Source: Burkholderiaceae bacterium (GTDB taxonomy: Bacteria > Pseudomonadota > Gammaproteobacteria > Burkholderiales > Burkholderiaceae_C). Taken from it: DNA of 35,495 bases. Made by a program: the position numbers and the translations under genes. Location of the stretch: positions 1 to 35,495 of the forward strand of contig SCRR01000259.1 of NCBI GenBank assembly GCA_004322085.1, in the 5' to 3' direction. Positions 26,772 to 35,495 of this stretch are shown piece after piece (the first letter of the stretch is position 1; each line of letters opens with the position of its first letter). A model generated the notes under the pieces. The model was not told the origin of the DNA. It saw nothing but the letters and a program-made list of their open reading frames with translations, and did no database searches.

Positions 26772-28009
26772 ACGAAGCACGCATTGCGGCGACGCCGACT
26801 GAAGCCCGGTTACGACCACGGGGCTCCAACCAGGTCGGCATGCGGCAGTTCAACGAGCGGGTTGTGCTGCAGGCGATCCGGCTGCAGGGGAGTTGTCCGA
26901 AGGCCGAAATTGCGCGCCTGACGCATTTGACGGCACAGACCGTGCAGCTCATCATTGGTCGTCTGGAGGCTGATGATCTGGTGCGAAAACTGGCGCCCGT
27001 GCGTGGCAAGGTCGGCCAGCCCTCGGTGCCGATGGCACTCAACCCGGACGGTGCGTTCTCCATTGGTGTGAAGATCGGTCGCCGCAACGCGGATATGTTG
27101 CTGGTGGACTTCACGGGCCAGGTTCGCGAGCGCCTGTCACTGAGCTATCCGTTCCCCGATCCACTCAAGCTATTCGGCGACATCGACGCCGGGCTGCGGC
27201 AACTGCGCAAGTCGCTCACACCCGCGCTGCGCAAACGCCTGCACGGCATCGGTGTTGCTGCCCCGCTGTCGCTCGGCGGCTGGAAGGTGCTTCTTGGCAT
27301 CACACCCGAACTCGCGCAAGAGTGGAATGACATCGACATGTGCGAGCGAATCGCCTCGCTGGATGGCGCTGCCGGGCTGCCGGTCGAGTTCGTCAAGGAC
27401 ACGGCCGCCGCCTGCGTGGCGGAGTTGGTGGCGGGTCGCGGCCGCAGCGTGCGCAGCTTCCTGTACTTCTTTGTCGACACCTTCATTGGCGGCGGCCTGG
27501 TGCTTGACAGCCACCTGTTCGGGGGCCTCAACGGCAACGCCGGTGCGGTGGGTTCGCTGCCGCTGGGTCTGAGCACCACCGCCGGCATGCCGCCCGAACA
27601 ACTGCTCAACGTCGGTTCGCTGTGGAACCTGGAAGCCCTATACGCCAAGGCCGGCATCGACACGGGCGCCTGGGTCGATGCGCGCGCGCTGGACGCGCCC
27701 TGGCTGGCGAGCACGCAAGCCTGGCTGGACCGGGCCTGCCCGGCCATTGCGCTGGCCATCAACAGCGCTGCCTGTCTGCTCGATCTGGGTGGCGTGATTA
27801 TTGACGGCTCCTTCGGCCGCGAATTGCTGGCGGCGCTGGTGCCTGGGGTCGAACGAGCACTCGACCTTTACAACTGGGAAGGTGCAGCACGGCCCAGGGT
27901 GCTGGCCGGCACCATTGGCAGCGACGCGCGTGCCATAGGTGGCGCACTGCTGCCGTTGTACGCGAATTTCGCGCCGGATCGGGATTTGTTCCTGAAAGTT
28001 GACCCTTGA
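26768..28009 (+). CDS. ROK family transcriptional regulator
   Basis: N-terminal winged-helix ([30 protein letters not shown]) plus ROK domain ([26 protein letters not shown]). Confidence 0.88.
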   Translation: MNEARIAATPTEARLRPRGSNQVGMRQFNERVVLQAIRLQGSCPKAEIARLTHLTAQTVQLIIGRLEADDLVRKLAPVRGKVGQPSVPMALNPDGAFSIGVKIGRRNADMLLVDFTGQVRERLSLSYPFPDPLKLFGDIDAGLRQLRKSLTPALRKRLHGIGVAAPLSLGGWKVLLGITPELAQEWNDIDMCERIASLDGAAGLPVEFVKDTAAACVAELVAGRGRSVRSFLYFFVDTFIGGGLVLDSHLFGGLNGNAGAVGSLPLGLSTTAGMPPEQLLNVGSLWNLEALYAKAGIDTGAWVDARALDAPWLASTQAWLDRACPAIALAINSAACLLDLGGVIIDGSFGRELLAALVPGVERALDLYNWEGAARPRVLAGTIGSDARAIGGALLPLYANFAPDRDLFLKVDP

Positions 28010-28019
28010 AAGAGACTGC

Positions 28020-29660
28020 ATGATGAACTCGCCGGAAAGCAATTCGATGCAACGAGAGATGATTTTTCATCGCTGTGACCGGACCGACGCGTGGAAGGTG
28101 CTGCAACGCCATTACGAGACACAGGGCCGCAGATTCAATCTGCGCGATGCCTTCGCGCGTTCCGCTGACCGATTCGAGATCATGAGCGTGCAGGCTCCGG
28201 AGGTCTTTGCCGACCTGTCGAAGAATCTGCTGGACACTGCGACGCTGCAACTCCTGCTCGATCTGGCGCGCGAGTGCGGTGTCGAAACCCGGCGTGCCGC
28301 CATGTTCGCCGGCCAGCCCGTCAACACGACCGAAGGGCGTGCGGTACTGCACACGGCGCTGCGCGCGCCCAAGGGGCAGGGCCCTTTCAGCGACGACGTT
28401 CATCGTGTGCTCGATGCGATGCTGGCTTACGCCGAGACCGTGCGCGACACGGCAACAAGCGGCATTCGGCACATCGTCAACATCGGCATTGGCGGCAGCG
28501 ATCTGGGGCCACAGATGGTGGTTCCGGCGCTCGACGCGTTCGCCCACCGGGGCTTGACGTTCCACTTTGTCTCGAATGTCGACGGCCACGACATCGTTCC
28601 CACTCTGCGGGGCCTGAAGCCGGCCGAGACCCTGTTTGTCATTGCCAGCAAGACCTTCACCACACAGGAGACGATGGCCAACGCGCATGTCGCGAAGGAC
28701 TGGTTCGTAGCCAACGGTGGCACCGACACGGCCCGGCAATTCGTTGCCGCCACAACCAACGTGAAGGCCGCCGCTGAATTCGGCATCACCACCACCTTTG
28801 GCTTCTGGGACTGGGTCGGTGGGCGCTACTCGCTCTGGTCCGCCATCGGGCTGCCGATCGGACTGGCCATCGGTGCGGAGCATTTTTGCGCGCTGCTCGC
28901 CGGAGCCCACGCGATGGATCGCCATTTTGCCGAAGCGCCGGCGCACAGGAACCTGCCGCTGCTGCTCGGGTTGCTCGATGTCTGGTACCGCAACTTCCAT
29001 GGGTTCACAAGCCGCAGCGTGGCGCCGTACCACCAGGGCCTGCGGCGACTTCCGGCCTATCTGCAGCAGCTCGAAATGGAGAGCAACGGCAAATGTGTCG
29101 ATCTCGGCGGCGAGCCGCTGCCCTTTGCCACCAGCCCGGTGGTGTGGGGCGAGCCGGGAACCAACGGACAGCACGCCTACTTCCAGATGCTGCACCAGGG
29201 CACGGACGTGATTCCGGTCGAGTTCATCCTGGTGAAGACGCCGGCGCATCCTTTGCACGACCTGCACGCCAAGCTCCTCGCGAACGGCCTGGCGCAGTCG
29301 CAGGCGCTGATGCGGGGCAAGTCCAGCGCCGAGGCCCTAGGCGAAAAGGCGTCGACGGCGTCGGCGGCGCTGGACCCGCTGGTGCTGGCGAAGCACCGCA
29401 GCTTTCCCGGCAATCGCCCCAGCACGACATTGATCCTGGATGAACTCACGCCGACGAGTCTGGGCGCACTGATTGCGCTTTACGAGCACCGCGTCTTCAC
29501 CAGTGGCGCCGTGTGGGGCATCAACAGCTTCGACCAGTGGGGTGTGGAGCTGGGAAAGGCGCTGTGCGCGGACCTGCTTCCGCGCCTCGCAAAGGACGGC
29601 GACCTCGACGGCATCGACGCCTCGACGGCCGGACTCATTCAACGATTGCGAGCGGCCTAG
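28020..29660 (+). CDS. pgi: Glucose-6-phosphate isomerase
   Basis: NIGIGGSDLGPQMV, SKTFTTQETMANA, FGFWDWVGGRYSLWSAIGLP. Confidence 0.96.
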   Translation: MMNSPESNSMQREMIFHRCDRTDAWKVLQRHYETQGRRFNLRDAFARSADRFEIMSVQAPEVFADLSKNLLDTATLQLLLDLARECGVETRRAAMFAGQPVNTTEGRAVLHTALRAPKGQGPFSDDVHRVLDAMLAYAETVRDTATSGIRHIVNIGIGGSDLGPQMVVPALDAFAHRGLTFHFVSNVDGHDIVPTLRGLKPAETLFVIASKTFTTQETMANAHVAKDWFVANGGTDTARQFVAATTNVKAAAEFGITTTFGFWDWVGGRYSLWSAIGLPIGLAIGAEHFCALLAGAHAMDRHFAEAPAHRNLPLLLGLLDVWYRNFHGFTSRSVAPYHQGLRRLPAYLQQLEMESNGKCVDLGGEPLPFATSPVVWGEPGTNGQHAYFQMLHQGTDVIPVEFILVKTPAHPLHDLHAKLLANGLAQSQALMRGKSSAEALGEKASTASAALDPLVLAKHRSFPGNRPSTTLILDELTPTSLGALIALYEHRVFTSGAVWGINSFDQWGVELGKALCADLLPRLAKDGDLDGIDASTAGLIQRLRAA

Positions 29661-29687
29661 GACGAACGTTCCCGAGGCCGCCACGCC

Positions 29688-31181
29688 ATGGAAAGCAGCA
29701 TGTCATTCGATCTCGTCTTTTTCGGCGGTACCGGCGATCTGGCCTGGCGCAAGCTGATGCCCGCCCTGTTCCAGGCCTTTCGTCACGGCAAGCTACCGCC
29801 CGGCGGGCGTATCGTTGCGGTCGCATGGGAAGATTTTGCCGATGACACCTATCGCATCTGGCTGAAGGAGCGTTTCCACGACGTCGAGGGCGCCAAGCGG
29901 CCCAGCGACGAGGAGTTCGCGCGCTTCGCCGTGCTGGTGCGCTACTTACGAGTCGACTTGTCAAAGCCCGAGGACTATGTCCGGCTGCGGCAATGGCTGG
30001 ACGGGCCGCGGGACGTAGAGGGTCACGGCGCGGATTCGGCGGAAACGGTGGTGCTTTACCTGGCCACCAGCCCGCACCTGTTCCCGCAGATCTGCCAACA
30101 ACTCGGCGCGGTCGGACTGAACGGACCGAACGTGCGCGTGGTGCTCGAAAAGCCGCTCGGGCACGATCTGGAAAGCGCACAGGAAATCAACCGCGTGGTG
30201 CGCTCGGTGTTCAGCGAAACTCAAGCCTTTCGCATCGACCATTACCTGGGCAAGTCGGCGGTGCAGAACCTGATGGCGCTGCGCTTCGGTAATGCGCTGT
30301 TCGAGCCGCTGTGGCGCCGCGAAAGCATCGCCAACATCCAGATCACGCTGGCCGAGCAACTCGGCGTGGGTACGCGCGGTGACTTCTACGATCGCACCGG
30401 CGCGTTACGCGACATGATCCAGAACCATGCGCTGCAATTGCTGACGATGATTGCGATGGAGCCGCCTTCGCGCAACGATGCCAACGCGATTCGCGACGAG
30501 AAGCTGAAGGTCCTGCATGCGCTCAAGCCGTTCACCGAGGACAACGTGCTGCGCGATGTGATACGCGGCCAGTACCGCCGCGGCACGGTCGGCGGCCAAC
30601 CCGTACCTGGCTATCAGGAAGAAGCGAAAGTGCCATCGCACAGCCACACCGAGACCTTCGTCGCGCTGCGAACCGAGGTGCAGAACTGGCGCTGGTCGGG
30701 CGTGCCCTTCTACCTGCGCACCGGCAAGCGTCTGGCAGCGCCCGAAGCGCAGATCGTGGTGAATTTCCGTCCCGCGCCACACCGTATCTTCCCGGGTGCG
30801 AACGTGCCGAACAAATTGGTCATCAAGCTGCAGCCTGAGGACGGCCTGGAGCTGCACCTGCTGGCGGCCAAGGGATCCGGCCCATCGGAAGCGCTGTCGC
30901 CGGTGTGCCTCGATCTCGATTTCGACGAGGCTTTCGCCGAGAACCGGGTAGGCGGCTACGAGCGCCTGCTGCTGGAGGCGATTGCCGGTCGCCTGAACCT
31001 GTTCGTGCGCAGCGACGAGCAGGAACAGGCCTGGCGCTGGATCGAACCCGTATTGCGCGCCTGGGAGCGCGACAACGATATCTCCGGCGGTCCTCGCTCC
31101 TATCCCGCCGGCACCTGGGGGCCCGCGGCGGCCAGCGCGCTGGTGGCGCGCGACGGCTTCGCATGGCCCGAGGAACAGTGA
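29688..31181 (+). CDS. zwf: Glucose-6-phosphate 1-dehydrogenase
   Basis: FGGTGDLAWRKLMPALF, RIDHYLGKSAVQN, RTGKRLAAPEAQIVVNF. Confidence 0.95.
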   Translation: MESSMSFDLVFFGGTGDLAWRKLMPALFQAFRHGKLPPGGRIVAVAWEDFADDTYRIWLKERFHDVEGAKRPSDEEFARFAVLVRYLRVDLSKPEDYVRLRQWLDGPRDVEGHGADSAETVVLYLATSPHLFPQICQQLGAVGLNGPNVRVVLEKPLGHDLESAQEINRVVRSVFSETQAFRIDHYLGKSAVQNLMALRFGNALFEPLWRRESIANIQITLAEQLGVGTRGDFYDRTGALRDMIQNHALQLLTMIAMEPPSRNDANAIRDEKLKVLHALKPFTEDNVLRDVIRGQYRRGTVGGQPVPGYQEEAKVPSHSHTETFVALRTEVQNWRWSGVPFYLRTGKRLAAPEAQIVVNFRPAPHRIFPGANVPNKLVIKLQPEDGLELHLLAAKGSGPSEALSPVCLDLDFDEAFAENRVGGYERLLLEAIAGRLNLFVRSDEQEQAWRWIEPVLRAWERDNDISGGPRSYPAGTWGPAAASALVARDGFAWPEEQ

Positions 31182-31210
31182 CGGCACCACGCCTGTATCG
31201 AGAGGAACGA

Positions 31211-32842
31211 ATGATGAGAAACACTGAAAACCTGAAGCAACTGTTCCCCGGCCCGGGCGAGATTCCACTGGAACACCGCCTGGCGTCGCCGATTCACCAG
31301 CGAACTTACCTGGTCGGCGGCGAGTTCAAGACCTGGAATGGAGCGTGCAAGACGGTGCTGTCGCCGATCTGTGAACAGCAGCCCGATGGCACCGTTCAGC
31401 AGCTCGAAATCGGCAGCTATCCGGTGATGGGCGAGGCCGAAAGCGACGCCGCGCTGGACGCCGCGGTCGCCGCCTATGACAGCGGGCGCGGAGAATGGCC
31501 GACGATGCCGGTAGCCGCGCGCATTGCCTGCATGCAGGACTTCGTGCGGCAGATGGTCGCGCAGCGCCAGACCATCGTCAGCCTGATCATGTGGGAGATC
31601 GGCAAGAGCCTGGCCGATTCGCAAAAGGAGTTTGACCGCACGGTCGAATACATCGTCGCCACCATCGAAGCGCTCAAGTCGCTCGACAACAATGCCTCGC
31701 GCTTCGAGATCGCCGACGGTACCATCGGCCAGATCCGGCGCACACCGCTGGGCGTGGTGCTGTGCATGGGGCCCTACAACTACCCGCTCAACGAGACCTT
31801 CGCCACCCTGATCCCGGCGCTGCTGATGGGCAACACGGTGGTGTTCAAGCCGCCGCAGTACGGCACGCTTCTGTTCTGGCCTTTGGTGGAGGCGTTCCGC
31901 AGCGCTTTCCCGTGCGGCGTGATCAATACTATCTACGCGCCGGGTGCCGTGGTGGTTCCGCACATGCTGGCCAGCGGCAAGATCAGCGTGCTGGCGCTGA
32001 TTGGCTCCAGCAAGGTGGCCGACCACCTGAAGAAGCAGCACCCCAAGTCGCACCGGCTGCGCGCCGTCCTGGGTCTGGACGCCAAGAACGCAGCGATCGT
32101 GCTGCCCGATGCCGACCTCGACCTCACAGTCAAGGAGTGTCTGCTGGGCGCACTCTCCTTCAACGGCCAGCGTTGCACGGCGCTCAAGATGCTGATCGTG
32201 CACCGCTCGATCGTCGAAGAGTTCCTGCGCCGCTTCACCGAAGCCGTCGGCAAACTCAAGGTTGGCATGTCGTGGGAGCCGGGCGTCAGCATCACGCCGC
32301 TGCCGGGGCTGCACCGCACAGCCTACATGACGGAGGCGATCGAGGACGCCAAGGCCAAGGGTGCCCAGGTGGTCAACGAAGGCGGCGGAGCGTACTGCGC
32401 AACGCTTTACTACCCGGCCGTGGTGTATCCGGTGAGGGAAGGTATGAAGCTCTACCGCGAGGAGCAGTTCGGCCCGTTGGTCCCGGTCATGGCCTACGAC
32501 GAGGTCGAAGAGGCGCTCCAGTATGTGATCAGCTCCGACCACGGCCAGCAGGTCAGCGTGTTTGGCAACGACCCGGTGCAGATCGGCGCCCTGGTCGATC
32601 CGCTGGTTAATCAGGTGTGTCGTGTCAACCTGAACTGCCAGTGCCAGCGCGGGCCCGATGTGTTCCCGTTCGCGGGGCGCAAGGATTCGGCCGAGGGCAC
32701 CCTGTCGGTGAGCGACGCGTTGCGCGCCTTCTCGATCCGCTCGATGGTCGCGGCCAAGCAGACGCAGGCCAGCAAGCGCCTGCTTGACGGCATCGTGCGC
32801 GACCACCGCTCGAACTTCGTCAACACGGGCTTCATTCTGTGA
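31211..32842 (+). CDS. GapN-like NADP-dependent glyceraldehyde-3-phosphate dehydrogenase (ALDH superfamily)
   Basis: [50 protein letters not shown], catalytic NGQRCTALK; in the zwf-edd-eda operon. Confidence 0.82.
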   Translation: MMRNTENLKQLFPGPGEIPLEHRLASPIHQRTYLVGGEFKTWNGACKTVLSPICEQQPDGTVQQLEIGSYPVMGEAESDAALDAAVAAYDSGRGEWPTMPVAARIACMQDFVRQMVAQRQTIVSLIMWEIGKSLADSQKEFDRTVEYIVATIEALKSLDNNASRFEIADGTIGQIRRTPLGVVLCMGPYNYPLNETFATLIPALLMGNTVVFKPPQYGTLLFWPLVEAFRSAFPCGVINTIYAPGAVVVPHMLASGKISVLALIGSSKVADHLKKQHPKSHRLRAVLGLDAKNAAIVLPDADLDLTVKECLLGALSFNGQRCTALKMLIVHRSIVEEFLRRFTEAVGKLKVGMSWEPGVSITPLPGLHRTAYMTEAIEDAKAKGAQVVNEGGGAYCATLYYPAVVYPVREGMKLYREEQFGPLVPVMAYDEVEEALQYVISSDHGQQVSVFGNDPVQIGALVDPLVNQVCRVNLNCQCQRGPDVFPFAGRKDSAEGTLSVSDALRAFSIRSMVAAKQTQASKRLLDGIVRDHRSNFVNTGFIL

Positions 32843-32874
32843 ACGAGGCCGGATTCACGTCAGGAGGTTCCAAA

Positions 32875-34772
<1,898 letters not shown>

Positions 34773-34776
<4 letters not shown>

Positions 34777-35399
34777 ACATTCTCGAGCTGATGCGCACCG
34801 GCCCCGTGATTCCGGTCATCGTCATCGACCAGCTGGAGCAGGCGGTGCCGCTGGCCCGGGCGCTGGTGGCGGGCGGTGTCCGCGTGCTGGAGCTGACTCT
34901 GCGCACGCCGGTGGCGCTGCAAGCCGTCAAGGATATTGCCGAGCAAGTCGAGGGGGCGATCATCGGTGTTGGCACCATCACGCGGCCGCAGGATTTCGAG
35001 CGCTCGATCGAGGCCGGCGCGATTTTCGGCGTGAGCCCGGGGCTGACGCTGGAACTCGCCGCCGCGGCGAGCGCCAGCGGCTTGCCGCTGCTGCCCGGGG
35101 TAATGACCCCGTCGGATGTGATCGCCGCGCGTGCGGCCGGTTTCACCGACTTGAAGCTCTTTCCGGCGCAACAGGCCGGTGGCGTGGGCATGCTGAAAGC
35201 CCTGAGTGGCCCGTTCCCGGATATGACCTTCTGCCCGACAGGCGGCATCAACGCCGCCACAGCGCGCGACTTTCTGGCGCTGCCCAACGTGGCCTGCGTC
35301 GGTGGTTCCTGGCTCACCCCAGCCGATGCCGTGGCTACCGGCGACTGGGCACGCATCACCGCGTTGGCCCGCGAGACAGTGGCCTTGCGCGATGCCTGA
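34773..35399 (+). CDS. eda: KDPG aldolase (2-dehydro-3-deoxyphosphogluconate aldolase)
   Basis: [65 protein letters not shown]. Confidence 0.95.
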
Positions 35400-35441
35400 T
35401 CGGCTCCCAATCTGCCGCCGCAACTCAAGGAGAACACTGAC

Positions 35442-35495
35442 ATGACAGGCCGATTGGGTTGGGGATTGATTGGCGCGAGCAACATCGCGCGCGAA
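35442..35495 (+). CDS. Gfo/Idh/MocA-type oxidoreductase, N-terminus only
   Basis: MTGRLGWGLIGASNIARE: GxIGxSxIA dinucleotide-binding start; runs off the window. Confidence 0.6.
   Translation, partial: MTGRLGWGLIGASNIARE

Overview
GC-rich betaproteobacterial chromosome segment, probably Comamonadaceae (inferred from gene content and repeat style). From left to right: (i) 3'-truncated ETF-ubiquinone oxidoreductase, an SDR, a 4HBT thioesterase and an MgtA/MgtB-type Mg2+ P-type ATPase with a Pho-box-like element upstream. (ii) A 6-15 kb accessory island, almost entirely minus-strand: an SDR, a HigBA-like TA pair whose toxin has lost its middle, a remnant of a second mgtA 3' end, a SHOCT-domain protein, a PD-(D/E)XK-like protein, a DUF3553-type protein, an IS110-family element with a long leader (bridge-RNA candidate), an M15-peptidase-like protein, small unknown ORFs and an EEP-family phosphatase/nuclease. 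Several gene boundaries carry attC-like core sites, including one 57-bp site resembling the aadA-class attC, so I propose that part of the island is a decayed integron gene-cassette array with no visible integrase. (iii) An AhpD-like protein and scoAB. (iv) A LexA-boxed imuA-imuB-dnaE2 mutasome operon carrying two oppositely oriented copies of a dispersed repeat inside imuB and dnaE2. (v) A fructose-type ABC transporter, ROK regulator and Entner-Doudoroff operon (frcBCA-like, truncated fucU, ROK, pgi, zwf, gapN-like ALDH, edd, eda, Gfo/Idh/MocA start) with a divergent PfkB kinase and a perfect palindrome in the shared promoter region. All assignments come from reading the sequence and remembered families; no database search was run.
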